From: Marivirga salinae | Lineage (GTDB): Bacteria; Bacteroidota; Bacteroidia; Cytophagales; Cyclobacteriaceae | DNA length: 64,000 bases | Direction: 5' to 3' | Assembly (NCBI RefSeq): GCF_030503855.1 | Contig: NZ_CP129971.1 | Coordinates: 3,100,001-3,164,000, forward strand | Part shown: one piece after another, positions 38,248 to 47,572 of the stretch | Layout of the letters: each line of letters opens with the position of its first letter | How positions within the stretch are numbered: the stretch's first letter is position 1 | Translations under genes and position numbers: made by a program | Notes under the pieces: generated by a model | Told to the model about the DNA's origin: nothing | The model's database searches: none | What the model saw: the letters and a program-made list of their open reading frames with translations, nothing else

Positions 38248-38731
38248 TTAAGGATCAGTTTTTATGGTTTTCGAAGTCATGATACCAAAAAACACCCATA
38301 CCCTCTCATTTTGAGTGCTCTTGCTTTTACTTTTCTTAGCCCATTATGGTTCTTGTGGTTTCCAAAGCTTCCTTCCAATACCGTTGACCTGTCTTTGTTA
38401 AGTTCGGTCTGTAAGGCTTTTACATTCATTATAAGCATTAAAGTCCATCAAGTAGCTCTAGCCATTCTTTCGGGCTTTCCCTTTTCATAGGTAAGCTGTT
38501 TACGCTTTTGGTCAACAAACATGTTCCTTGGCCATTTCACACCGCTAATCTGGGAGCACCTTTACTGCTTTCATCCTGTGAGAGAAAGCACTCTTTCAGT
38601 TCCTTTAAAGAAAGTCTTTCATGCACTTTTCCGATTTCGAGTGTCTTGAAAACATACCATTTTGGAGCAACTATTAATTTGAATGGGAATAAATTCAGCT
38701 GTGCTATATCGCAATTGTTATTTATTTTTTC
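38248..38731 (-). pseudogene. Decayed IS transposase (N- and C-terminal fragments)
   Basis: The minus strand carries an N-terminal piece in one frame, LFPFKLIVAPKWYVFKTLEI, then GKVHERLSLKELKECF. A stop codon follows RLAV, about 58 codons in. After internal deletion another frame gives LNKDRSTVLEGSFGNHKNHN. A +1 shift then gives ERVWVFFGIMT and a stop. This is the pattern of a DDE transposase of the IS4/IS5/IS1182-like group (ELxKxRxxxLEGSFGxxKxH, WIFFGIxTA). It has at least one frameshift, an in-frame stop and a large deletion, so it is dead. No terminal inverted repeats were found. Confidence 0.75.
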
Positions 38732-38751
38732 TCAACTACAATAAAACACAA

Positions 38752-38789
38752 AACCCAGGAAATTGCCATACATGGTGAAATCCAGGGTT
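38752..38789 (-). terminator. Probable terminator downstream of the DEAD-box helicase pair
   Basis: AACCCAGGA (38752-38760) pairs with TCCAGGGTT (38781-38789) with one mismatch. On the minus strand it is followed by TTTTGTGTTTTATTG. It lies 130 bp after the helicase stop at 38922. Confidence 0.55.
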
Positions 38790-38921
38790 ATAAATCAACT
38801 TTATTTGTGCTTTATGATTTTCTAAAATTATCGGTATTCAAAAGTCTACCTAAGACATGTAAATTATCTTAAGAAAATCCTTAATTAATAACGTTATGAA
38901 CTAAATTCTCAGGTAATAAAA

Positions 38922-40037
38922 TCAACCAAATGGCACTTCTTTTATCTTAATACCTAATTCCTGTCGGATTTTCTTGATTTGAGTGACTTCATTTTTAGTA
39001 CACAAGGCCATGCTCACACCCGTTTTACCTGCTCTGGCTGTTCTTCCACTTCTATGAACATAGTAATCAACTTGCTTAGGAATTTCGTAATGAACTACAA
39101 ATGCCAGATTAGCTACATCAATGCCTCTTGCAGCAACATCTGTGGCTATCAATAAATCAAGCTTTTTATTCTTAAAAGCTCTCATTTCTTTATCTCTATC
39201 CTTTTGGTGCATATCGCCTTCCAAAATTCCAGTTGAAATTTTTCTTGCATTCAGCTGTTCATGAAGTGTTCTGGCTGCATTTTTAGTATTACAGAAAATA
39301 ATACCTCTCTCCTGCTTTTGAGTCTTCAAGAAATAATCTAGTACCATCATTTTTTCATCAGCATCGCATGGCACATACTGATGCATGATCTTTTCATTCA
39401 CTAATTCATTTCCAGATGCTTTGATTTGCTTAGCATTAGGATCTAAATATTGCTTAATAATGTATTTGATATCAGTAGGAATTGTAGCTGAAAACAACCA
39501 AATATCCTTTTTATGCTTCATTGTATTCAAAATGAATTCCAAATCTTTTTTGAAACCCATGCTTAACATCTCATCAGCCTCATCCAACACCATCAATTTT
39601 GCATCTCTGATATCTACGGCTTTCCTTCTGATTAAATCATTAAGTCTCCCTGGAGTAGCTACTAAAATTTGAGTAGGCCTTTTCAGGTTTTGAATTTGCT
39701 TTTCAATTTTCTCTCCACCAAAAACCACTTCCATAAATACCTGATCAGAATATTTGGTGAACTTGAACAACTGATGCTTTATTTGTTGCGCTAATTCTCG
39801 AGTTGGAGATAAAATTACCGCTTGAATTTTGTCGTCTTTAGGATTAATTCGTTCTAAAATGGGTAATCCAAAAGCAGCAGTTTTACCTGTTCCGGTTTGT
39901 GCTTGAGCAACCAAATCACCTTCATTCTGCATTAAATGACTAATAACTAATTCTTGAATCTTGGTCGGATTCTTTATATTCAATTCAGATAAACCTTTGA
40001 TGAGTTTATCAGATATTCCTAATTCCTTAAATGTCAT
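38922..40037 (-). CDS. DEAD-box ATP-dependent RNA helicase (second of a tandem pair)
   Basis: The 371-residue protein has the nine motifs: Q motif (NIKNPTKIQELVI), AQTGTGKT, PTRELAQQ, TPGRL, DEAD, SAT, GIIFCNTK, ATDVAARGID and HRSGRTARAG. The C-terminal basic tail common in other DEAD helicases is almost absent. It unwinds RNA duplexes, probably in ribosome assembly or mRNA decay. It lies 20 bp after a homologous helicase gene, so the two are likely co-transcribed. Confidence 0.95.
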   Translation of the reverse strand: MTFKELGISDKLIKGLSELNIKNPTKIQELVISHLMQNEGDLVAQAQTGTGKTAAFGLPILERINPKDDKIQAVILSPTRELAQQIKHQLFKFTKYSDQVFMEVVFGGEKIEKQIQNLKRPTQILVATPGRLNDLIRRKAVDIRDAKLMVLDEADEMLSMGFKKDLEFILNTMKHKKDIWLFSATIPTDIKYIIKQYLDPNAKQIKASGNELVNEKIMHQYVPCDADEKMMVLDYFLKTQKQERGIIFCNTKNAARTLHEQLNARKISTGILEGDMHQKDRDKEMRAFKNKKLDLLIATDVAARGIDVANLAFVVHYEIPKQVDYYVHRSGRTARAGKTGVSMALCTKNEVTQIKKIRQELGIKIKEVPFG

Positions 40038-40057
40038 GTTTTATATTACTGATATTA

Positions 40058-41272
40058 TTAATTCCTTCTTTTGAAAGACTTCTTCTTTTTAAAGCTCGAA
40101 GGTTTTCTTTTACGAGCATTTTCCTCATATTCAGGGCCTTGACCAATTTGATTTGGTAAGCTGTTGGTCTTCATAATTGATTTTTCAATCAAGGCTTCAA
40201 TACGGTTGAATTTCTCCATATCCATTTCATTGATAAAGGTTATGGCTTCCCCTTTAGTAGCTGCACGGGCAGTTCTACCAATTCTATGGACATAATCTTC
40301 AGGATCACCTGGAACATCATAATTCACTACTAGGCTGATATTCTCCACATCAATTCCACGAGAGATAATATCAGTTCCGATCAAGACTTGAACTTTTTTA
40401 GCTCTAAAATCACGCATGATAATTTCTCTTTCCTTTTGATCTAAATCACTGGAAAAAGCTTTCACTGACATGCCAATATCTTTTAAGTCGCGCTCTAAAG
40501 ATTTAACTTTATCTTTTTTCCCTGCAAAAACGATAGCTGTTTCATAGATTCCTGAACCTAGAATAAATTTTAACAATGGTGTTTTTTGATCATCATGAGT
40601 TAAAAAAGCCTTTTGTGAAATGCCGGCTGCAGGCTTAGAAATTGATAAGCTTATCTCTTCAGGATTATTTAGTATGGCTCCAGCCAATTTTTTGATCTTT
40701 GGAGGCATAGTAGCTGAAAATAAAAGCGTTTGCCTTTTTTCAGGAAGTTGTTTTACGATTCTCATGATATCATCATGAAAACCCATATCCAACATTCTAT
40801 CGGCTTCATCTAAAACTAAATGTTGAACGTTGTCCAACTGAGTTTCATTTGAATTCAAAAGTGCAATTAGTCTTCCAGGAGTAGCTACCAAAATATCTAC
40901 ACCCGCTCTAATGGCTTTCTTTTGTTGTTCCCAAGCTGCACCGTCTCCACCACCATAAATGGCAATACTGCTTGCATTAGTGAAATATGAGAAGCCTTCT
41001 ATTTGCTGATCTATTTGTTGTACAAGCTCTCGAGTTGGAGCTATTATTAAAGTATTTACACCTTTGGTTTCACCACCGATGGCAATCTTATGTAAAACAG
41101 GTAGTACAAAAGCAGCAGTTTTACCGGTTCCTGTTTGCGCACAGGCTATTAAGTCTTTACCATCTAATATTTTAGGAATGGCTTCTGTTTGTATGGGTGT
41201 GGCTTTTAGAAAGCCCATCATTTCCAAGCCTTCGCTCAGCGTGGGATGAAAATTTAATTCTTTAAATTCCAA
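40058..41272 (-). CDS. DEAD-box ATP-dependent RNA helicase (first of a tandem pair)
   Basis: The 404-residue protein carries the DEAD-box motifs AQTGTGKT, PTRELVQQ, TPGRL, DEADRMLDMGF, SATMPPKIKK, GTDIISRGID and HRIGRTARAA. The C-terminus is lysine/arginine-rich (RKRKPSSFKKKKSFKRRN), typical of RhlE-like proteins that contact RNA. The start is TTG at 41272, giving the conserved MEFKELNFHPTL. A -7-like element TACCTTTG lies 40 bp upstream. Its paralogue follows directly. Confidence 0.95.
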   Translation of the reverse strand: MEFKELNFHPTLSEGLEMMGFLKATPIQTEAIPKILDGKDLIACAQTGTGKTAAFVLPVLHKIAIGGETKGVNTLIIAPTRELVQQIDQQIEGFSYFTNASSIAIYGGGDGAAWEQQKKAIRAGVDILVATPGRLIALLNSNETQLDNVQHLVLDEADRMLDMGFHDDIMRIVKQLPEKRQTLLFSATMPPKIKKLAGAILNNPEEISLSISKPAAGISQKAFLTHDDQKTPLLKFILGSGIYETAIVFAGKKDKVKSLERDLKDIGMSVKAFSSDLDQKEREIIMRDFRAKKVQVLIGTDIISRGIDVENISLVVNYDVPGDPEDYVHRIGRTARAATKGEAITFINEMDMEKFNRIEALIEKSIMKTNSLPNQIGQGPEYEENARKRKPSSFKKKKSFKRRN

Positions 41273-41312
41273 TTTCTTTATTTTTAATAATTCGAAACTT
41301 TGCAGTTTGTAT

Positions 41313-41320
41313 CAAAGGTA
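41313..41320 (-). promoter_or_regulatory. Candidate -7 promoter element for the helicase pair
   Basis: The minus strand reads TACCTTTG, matching TAnnTTTG. There is no clear TTTG at an 18-bp spacing. It lies 40 bp before the TTG start at 41272. Confidence 0.4.
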
Positions 41321-41366
41321 ATGAATAGCAGGGATATATAGCTAAAAATTGGACAGATTCGCATTT

Positions 41367-43190
41367 TCAAGTATTATTTTCCACATGATCAGTCCGTTTC
41401 ACTACATCACGTATTATTAAATCCAGTTCCAAAGAACTGTCTCTAATAGATTGAATAACTTTTACTTTATCATCATGATGAATGCTTTCAAATTTCTCAA
41501 GATAATCTAACAAACCTAAAAGTCTAGCTAATGGCGCCCTCACTTCATGACTTTGAATCCAGGCAATTTCTTTGAATCTTTCATTCTGCTGTTTAATAGA
41601 TCTGATGTAATTATTTCTTACTGAAATATCTCGAATAATCCCCTGAATTTGCCCTTGAGAGGTAAGTTTGCAATTTATTTCAATAGGGATATCTATTTTA
41701 TTTTCTGAAAATAAAATAGCTTCCTCTAATGCAGCCCCATTTTCATGAATAATATCGGTAATGGTCAAACTATCCCTGTTTTGTAGTTTGACTAATTGAT
41801 TAAGATTATATTCGGTTATTTTTTCAACCGGTATACCAGTCATTTTAAATCCCTTCTCGTTTAATTCTATTAAATTTCCGCTCTCATCAGTTACAAAAAT
41901 TGCATCGGAAGCTTGCGATACAAGGTTTCTATATTTTTGCTCACTTTTCTCAAGTTCTTGAGCTGATAATTTACTTTCAGTTACTTCCCTCACCACTGCC
42001 AACACTTTTTCTGAATTAATTGCAATAAATCTAGATTCAAAATATTTCCTCCCGTCTTTAAAGTCTAAATAATAGGAATGTTCAGTAATTTCTTTTGAAC
42101 TAATTGCCTTTTGAATAGCCAAATGAATATTTTCAGCAAACTTTTTCTCAAATAATTGGTAGACAGATTTCCCTATAAATTCATTTGGTTTATAAATTAA
42201 TAGAGAATGCTGGTAGGCATGAAAATCTAGATAATTAGCATCTTTATCATAAATAAATATTAAATCTGGAATAGCCTTAACCATAGAAGTTAGGTAATCA
42301 TTATTTACTTCAATTTCCTTAGTTTTCTCGGACAACAGCGACTCTAACTTTTCAGGTTTTTTCAATAATTGATAGCTATGTAGACCACTTCCAAGTGATG
42401 AAGCAATTGTTAAAGTAATTACTACTGCTAATAATATATAAATAAGAGGATCTTGTTGATAATATCCTGATATTTTCCACCCTGACTCTTCAAATTGATA
42501 GCTTAACAATAAACTGCCATTCGATTTATTTGTAGTGAAATATTCTTCTTTTTTAGTATTTGGATTTATTTTTGATAATTGAAAACTAATATTCTCAATT
42601 TCAGAATTAGTAATTCCAGAAGCTTTTAGAAAATCTTCCATTTTGATCAGGACTGCAGAGAAACCCCAAAATTCCTTTTCATGAAAAATTGGTAATCTTC
42701 CAACTATGCCTATACCACCTTGCTGAAATTCAAGTGGGCCAGCATAATAAATTTTCTTATTGATAATTGCTTTATTTGCTTCAATACTTGTTTCAGAATC
42801 TTTTAAAATATCAAAACCAATTACAGATTGATGTAAATCATAAGGATAAACATATTGAATTTCACCTTTTCTCAGTATTTGAACGCCATATAAATAAGGA
42901 TGACGCGCCATTATTTCTTTGGCTACATGCTTGAAATTTTTAATAGTATCCGAAGTAGGATCAATTGTTAAACCAACAGCAAAGGCAGCAAAATTGCTAT
43001 TGGTCATTATTCTTCGAATGTTTTCGGTTACAAGGTTTAATTCCGACTGTAATTGTTGTGTTTTTAGTTTTTGATAATATTGGTAGCTAATTAATATCGT
43101 AGTAGAAAACACTATAGCAGTAAAAGCACCTATGGCAATAGAAAATATTAATGACTTATTTTTTCTTTTTATTTTTGATATATGATTCAT
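41367..43190 (-). CDS. CHASE-PAS-PAS protein with an H-box but no ATPase domain
   Basis: From the ATG at 43190 the product is 607 residues (an upstream GTG would add two). A membrane segment (about 17-37) precedes a CHASE sensor domain (about 60-195), which includes HPYLYGVQILRKGEIQYVYP. A second membrane segment (about 245-265) is followed by two PAS domains (about 300-420, 420-540). It ends with a dimerisation helix, WIQSHEVRAPLARLLGLLDY (His548). The gene stops 59 residues later, so the HATPase domain is missing. No frameshift is needed to explain this, because no HATPase sequence lies downstream. It could act as a phosphotransfer or oligomerisation partner. Confidence 0.85.
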   Translation of the reverse strand: MNHISKIKRKNKSLIFSIAIGAFTAIVFSTTILISYQYYQKLKTQQLQSELNLVTENIRRIMTNSNFAAFAVGLTIDPTSDTIKNFKHVAKEIMARHPYLYGVQILRKGEIQYVYPYDLHQSVIGFDILKDSETSIEANKAIINKKIYYAGPLEFQQGGIGIVGRLPIFHEKEFWGFSAVLIKMEDFLKASGITNSEIENISFQLSKINPNTKKEEYFTTNKSNGSLLLSYQFEESGWKISGYYQQDPLIYILLAVVITLTIASSLGSGLHSYQLLKKPEKLESLLSEKTKEIEVNNDYLTSMVKAIPDLIFIYDKDANYLDFHAYQHSLLIYKPNEFIGKSVYQLFEKKFAENIHLAIQKAISSKEITEHSYYLDFKDGRKYFESRFIAINSEKVLAVVREVTESKLSAQELEKSEQKYRNLVSQASDAIFVTDESGNLIELNEKGFKMTGIPVEKITEYNLNQLVKLQNRDSLTITDIIHENGAALEEAILFSENKIDIPIEINCKLTSQGQIQGIIRDISVRNNYIRSIKQQNERFKEIAWIQSHEVRAPLARLLGLLDYLEKFESIHHDDKVKVIQSIRDSSLELDLIIRDVVKRTDHVENNT

Positions 43191-43291
43191 TAACACTACT
43201 TAATTACTTAAGTAAGATAATATATTTTATCTCAATCAAGAAAATAAAAAGACATTTAAATTATTGGTATTAGTGAAAAAATAAAAAAAAA

Positions 43292-43321
43292 ATAGAGCTT
43301 TGAACATATCCAAAACTCTAT
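43292..43321 (-). terminator. Terminator of the tldD-tldE operon
   Basis: ATAGAGCTTTG (43292-43302) pairs with CAAAACTCTAT (43311-43321) with one mismatch. The minus-strand 3' side has ten Ts. It lies 22 bp after the TldE-type gene's stop. Confidence 0.85.
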
Positions 43322-43342
43322 CATAATTAAAAAAGATAAACC

Positions 43343-44659
43343 TTAAACGGCATCTGATAAACTCGTGAACGTAAAATCACGAATTTTCATAACTGGAACA
43401 AGGTTTCCATTGATTCGTTGTTGCTGTCCTAATTCCTCCAAATTATTCAACATGATAATTGGGCTCTCATTAAAACGCATATTCTTAATAGGATGCTTAA
43501 TTTTACCATTTTCAATATAAAAAGTACCATCACGTGTTAAACCAGTATAGAGCAGTGTTTGAGGATCGACAGTTCGGATATACCATAAACGAGTTACTAA
43601 AATCCCTCTCTTTGTGCTTTTAATTAAGTCTTCAGTTGTGGCATCGCCCCCAACCATAATTCCATTTGCAGGACCTGGAACTGGTTCTACCCCTTGCTTT
43701 TTAGCCCAGTAACGGCTGTAAGACATGTTTTTGACTACCCCATTTTCAATCCAGCTAGTTCGCTCTCTAGGTAAACCATCGCCATTCCATCCATTCGCAG
43801 GAACTAGTTCATTGAATGGGTCTGAATATATATTGACTCTTTCATCCACTAGTTTTTCACCAATTTTAGTTCCACCTCCTTTTTTTGATAGAAAACTTCT
43901 TCCTTCATCAGCTTGTCTAGCTCCCATGTTGTACAACATATTCCCTAATAGTTGTACGGAAGCTGCAGGTTCCATTATTACGGTATATTTCCCAGGTTCA
44001 ATAGCCTTCGCTTCTCTACTCATAATTGCTTTTTCCAAAGCCACAGCAGATGCCTCTGCGCCATTAAATTGGTTAACATCGTTATAGTCTCTGCTAACCC
44101 AACCTGAACCAGTTCCATCACTTGTACGCATGGTTACAGTGAATTCTAACTCGGATTCCTGAGAGTAGGCAAATAAGCCTTTAGAATTCATTATACTTGA
44201 AAAGCCTGAGGAATCTTCTAAATAACCAGCTGCAGTTACATCCTTTGCTTTTGCTGGCTCGATACTGTTTTTGGCGATTTCAGCTCTAAATTCAGGACTG
44301 ATATCGGCTGTACTTTTAAAATATGTTTTGGATTCCTTATATTCTTGGGGACCTAAAGGTTCCATAAATTCTGGATTCTCAGGAGCTAGTTTTGCTAATT
44401 CCTCAGCTCTTTTCACCACTTTCCTTAATGACTCATCGTCAAATTCATTTATAGTAGAGGATGCTGATCTTTTTCCAAAATTTGCTGTTACACCTAAGCT
44501 GATGTCATCATTAAAGCCACTGGTGGTTACTGTATTTCTAGCATATCGGATATTGCCCCTTCCACTCCCCGATAGGCCTGCTTCCAAGCTATCAGCAGTA
44601 GAAAAGCTCATCACCTTTTCTAATATTTGCTTTGCTTCTTCTTTAGATAATATTGCCAT
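43343..44659 (-). CDS. TldE/PmbA-family protein (metalloprotease partner subunit)
   Basis: The ATG at 44659 gives 438 residues and opens AILSKEEAKQILEKVMSFS; an upstream TTG would add 17 poor residues. Family segments are GNIRYARN, NGDGLPRERTSWIENGVVKN, PGPANGIMVGGDATTEDLIK and MRFNESPIIMLNNLEELG. TldE lacks the zinc motif and pairs with TldD as a heterodimeric peptidase for small unfolded peptides. It lies 68 bp after the TldD gene and before a terminator. Confidence 0.9.
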   Translation of the reverse strand: MAILSKEEAKQILEKVMSFSTADSLEAGLSGSGRGNIRYARNTVTTSGFNDDISLGVTANFGKRSASSTINEFDDESLRKVVKRAEELAKLAPENPEFMEPLGPQEYKESKTYFKSTADISPEFRAEIAKNSIEPAKAKDVTAAGYLEDSSGFSSIMNSKGLFAYSQESELEFTVTMRTSDGTGSGWVSRDYNDVNQFNGAEASAVALEKAIMSREAKAIEPGKYTVIMEPAASVQLLGNMLYNMGARQADEGRSFLSKKGGGTKIGEKLVDERVNIYSDPFNELVPANGWNGDGLPRERTSWIENGVVKNMSYSRYWAKKQGVEPVPGPANGIMVGGDATTEDLIKSTKRGILVTRLWYIRTVDPQTLLYTGLTRDGTFYIENGKIKHPIKNMRFNESPIIMLNNLEELGQQQRINGNLVPVMKIRDFTFTSLSDAV

Positions 44660-44727
44660 TGTTAAAGATTTTAGTTTTAGACTAATAGGTTTAAGACTTA
44701 TTAAAGCCAAAAACCATTGAATTAGAA

Positions 44728-46368
44728 TTAAATATTTCTTGCAGTATTGATTACATTTACGCCATCGAAACGAGTCGTGGCACTGCCATGAGAAACTGAA
44801 CTGATTTGTGACGGTTGTCCTTTTCCATCAAAGAAAGAACCGAAAGTTTTGTAATCACTTTTATCACAAATCTTAGAACAAGAATTCCAAAACTCCTGGG
44901 TATTGGATTGGTATGCCACATCATTCACAGGCCCTTTAATTTTCCCCTCTTCAATTTCAAAAAACAAAGTACCACCAAATTGGAAATTATAACGTTGCTG
45001 ATCAATAGAATATGAACCACGACCTACAATATAAATTCCTTTTTCAACGTCCTTAATCATATCATCTGGACTGTATTCCTCTTTTCCAGGTTCTAATGAT
45101 ACATTTGGCATTCTTTGGAATTGAACATCATTCCAGCTTTGAGAATAGCAACATCCGTGAGATTCATCTTCATTTATGATATGAGCCTGATCTCTAATGG
45201 CTTGATAATTTACCAAAATTCCGTCTTTAATTAAATCCCATTTTTTGGTCTTCACTCCTTCATCATCATAACCTACTGCCCCTAAAGAGCCTTCTTGAGT
45301 TTTATCAGCAAAAACATTTACTATATCACTACCATATTTAAAATCTTTGCTTTTCCATTTATCTAAAGTAGCAAAGCTAGTTCCAGCATAGTTTGCTTCA
45401 TATCCTAAAACTCTATCTAATTCAGTTGCATGTCCAATACTTTCATGTATCGTTAACCCGAGATGGTTAGGATCTAAAACAAGATCATATTTCCCTGCTT
45501 TAATAGAATCAGCTTTTAGCATTTCTTTGGTTTGCTTACCAGCTAAACCTGCATCTTCTATCATGTCATATCTATCAAAATAATGCATTGTGCCACCAGG
45601 ACCTTCTTTTTTGCTTGAAGCCCTTGGATCCATATATTCAAACCCCATTCCCATTGGCGAGCTTAAGGCTTGTCTTGATTTATATTTCCCAGTATCTGGA
45701 TCAATAGCGGTAACATTAAAGTTTGGCCAGATGCAATGAACATCTTGATCAATGTAAGAACCTTCGGTGCTAGCAAAATATTTTTGCTCATTGATCATAA
45801 ATAAAGCACTATTCACATAATTAGCACCATTATTTATGGCTTCAGCATTTGCAGAAAGAAGTAAATCCACTTTTTCTTTTAAAGGAACAGCAACCGCATT
45901 CTTTTCAAGCGGTGTTTTCCAACTTACCTCTCCATAGGATTGTACCGGAGCTAACTGAACGGGTTCAGTTTGAATTTTCCCATTTGCTTTTGCTATGGCA
46001 GTAGCTTTTTCAGCTGCCTTCTGAATTCCAGCATCGCTAACATCTAAAGTGGAAGCAAAACCCCAAGTGCCATTCGCAATAACCCTTACTCCCACTCCGA
46101 AAGATTCCGTATTTACCGCATTCTGTAATTTATCTTCTCTAGTGAAAATATATTGGTTGAGATATCTTCCGATTCGAACATCAGCATAAGTAGCTCCATT
46201 TGCCTTAGCTGCATTTAATCCAATATCAGCTAATCTTTTTTTCTCTAAAACATCTATTGGGCTTTCTAGAAGTCTGTCCATATCCACCGCATTACCAATT
46301 AATGGCACGGTTAATAATGCTCCTCCTACACCCATTCCTGCTAGTTGTAAAAACTCTCTTCTCTTCAT
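44728..46368 (-). CDS. TldD-family metalloprotease with twin-arginine signal
   Basis: The 546-residue protein starts MKRREFLQLAGMGVGGALL, a twin-arginine motif plus hydrophobic stretch, so it is probably exported folded. The catalytic HExxxH motif is HESIGHATELDRVLG (about residue 315), as in TldD. Other family segments are GVGVRVIANGTWGFAS, DDEGVKTKKWDLI and GVNVINTARNI. E. coli TldD is cytoplasmic, so the Tat signal is unusual. The downstream TldE-type partner has no such signal, which raises the question of where the complex forms. Confidence 0.88.
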   Translation of the reverse strand: MKRREFLQLAGMGVGGALLTVPLIGNAVDMDRLLESPIDVLEKKRLADIGLNAAKANGATYADVRIGRYLNQYIFTREDKLQNAVNTESFGVGVRVIANGTWGFASTLDVSDAGIQKAAEKATAIAKANGKIQTEPVQLAPVQSYGEVSWKTPLEKNAVAVPLKEKVDLLLSANAEAINNGANYVNSALFMINEQKYFASTEGSYIDQDVHCIWPNFNVTAIDPDTGKYKSRQALSSPMGMGFEYMDPRASSKKEGPGGTMHYFDRYDMIEDAGLAGKQTKEMLKADSIKAGKYDLVLDPNHLGLTIHESIGHATELDRVLGYEANYAGTSFATLDKWKSKDFKYGSDIVNVFADKTQEGSLGAVGYDDEGVKTKKWDLIKDGILVNYQAIRDQAHIINEDESHGCCYSQSWNDVQFQRMPNVSLEPGKEEYSPDDMIKDVEKGIYIVGRGSYSIDQQRYNFQFGGTLFFEIEEGKIKGPVNDVAYQSNTQEFWNSCSKICDKSDYKTFGSFFDGKGQPSQISSVSHGSATTRFDGVNVINTARNI

Positions 46369-46484
46369 TTGGTTAATATTAAAAATGAATTGATTTATTT
46401 TATGAAAAATAATATCCGGTAAATTTCATTATTTAGCTAGTACAAAAGGATAAACGGCATTAGAAAACTTTAAGTGGATAAGCT

Positions 46485-47564
46485 TTGGAAAAAGAGACAG
46501 AACGCAAAATAATACATGTCGACATGGATGCTTTCTATGCATCCGTTGAGCAAATGGACTATCCTGAGCTAAAAGGAAAACCTGTGGCTGTTGGTGGAAA
46601 CCGACAGAGAGGTGTGGTAGCAGCAGCAAGCTATGAAGCCAGAAAGTTTGGAATACATTCCGCAATGCCATCAAAAATAGCCGCCTCCAAATGCAAGGAT
46701 TTAGTTTTTGTAAAACCTCGTTTTGAAAGGTATAGAGAATTGAGCCATCAAATTCGAGAGATTTTCTTTAGATATACTGATTTAGTAGAGCCACTTTCTT
46801 TAGATGAAGCATATCTAGATGTAACCGAGAATAAAATGGGGATTTCCACCGCTACTGACATTGCATTGGAAATTAAAAAAGCAATTAAAGATGAAATAGG
46901 ACTGACTGCTTCCGCAGGTGTTTCCATTAATAAGTTTTTAGCGAAAATTGCTTCCGATTACCGAAAGCCTAATGGGATTTTCATCATTAAACCTCATCAA
47001 GTAATTCCTTTTATAGAAAAATTACCCATTGAAAAATTTTTTGGTGTTGGTAAGAAAACAGCTGAAAAAATGCACTCCTTGGATATCAAAACTGGAGCTG
47101 ATTTAAGAAATAAATCAATAAAAGAATTAATTAAATATTTTGGTAAACAGGGCCGCTATTTTTATTCAGTAAGTAGAGGAGAAGATTTTCGAAAAGTAAA
47201 TCCAAACAGGATCAGGAAATCTGTAGGAGCAGAAAATACATTCGCAATTAGTTTAAAAACTAAAACAGAAATATGGGAAGCTTTACAGCCCATTGCCGAA
47301 AAATGTTGGAAACGCTATAAGCAAAGTGATGCTAATGCCCATACTATAACGCTAAAAATAAAATTTGACGATTTCAAGCAAATAACTAGAAGCAAATCAT
47401 ATGAGGAAGCTATAGAATCAGCCAATCTATTTGATCAAGGTTTAGAAAGTCTGATGCAATCATTTGAATTATCGCAATCCGTCAGATTAGTAGGTTGTTC
47501 CTTATCTAATTTTGAAATAGAAGAAAAGGTAGGCGAAAATGGACAAATGACTTTAGGGTTTTAG
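46485..47564 (+). CDS. dinB: DNA polymerase IV (Y-family)
   Basis: The 359-residue enzyme has HVDMDAFYASVEQ, PLSLDEAYLDVTEN (active-site Asp-Glu), ASAGVSINKFLAKIASDYRKP and the helix-hairpin-helix FFGVGKKTAEKMHSL, followed by the little finger. It bypasses DNA lesions with low fidelity. The start is TTG at 46485: an in-frame TAA lies two codons earlier and no ATG is available. It converges on msrA with an 8-bp gap. Confidence 0.95.
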   Translation: MEKETERKIIHVDMDAFYASVEQMDYPELKGKPVAVGGNRQRGVVAAASYEARKFGIHSAMPSKIAASKCKDLVFVKPRFERYRELSHQIREIFFRYTDLVEPLSLDEAYLDVTENKMGISTATDIALEIKKAIKDEIGLTASAGVSINKFLAKIASDYRKPNGIFIIKPHQVIPFIEKLPIEKFFGVGKKTAEKMHSLDIKTGADLRNKSIKELIKYFGKQGRYFYSVSRGEDFRKVNPNRIRKSVGAENTFAISLKTKTEIWEALQPIAEKCWKRYKQSDANAHTITLKIKFDDFKQITRSKSYEEAIESANLFDQGLESLMQSFELSQSVRLVGCSLSNFEIEEKVGENGQMTLGF

Positions 47565-47572
47565 TAAAAAAA

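Noticed and set aside
38191..38744. Two plus-strand open frames (99 and 78 codons) in the gap before the helicases
   Set aside because: They lie antisense to clear transposase fragments on the minus strand and have no family of their own.
43725..44720. Long plus-strand frames (120 and 149 codons) within the TldE-type gene
   Set aside because: They are antisense to a well-conserved protein and have no start context or similarity.
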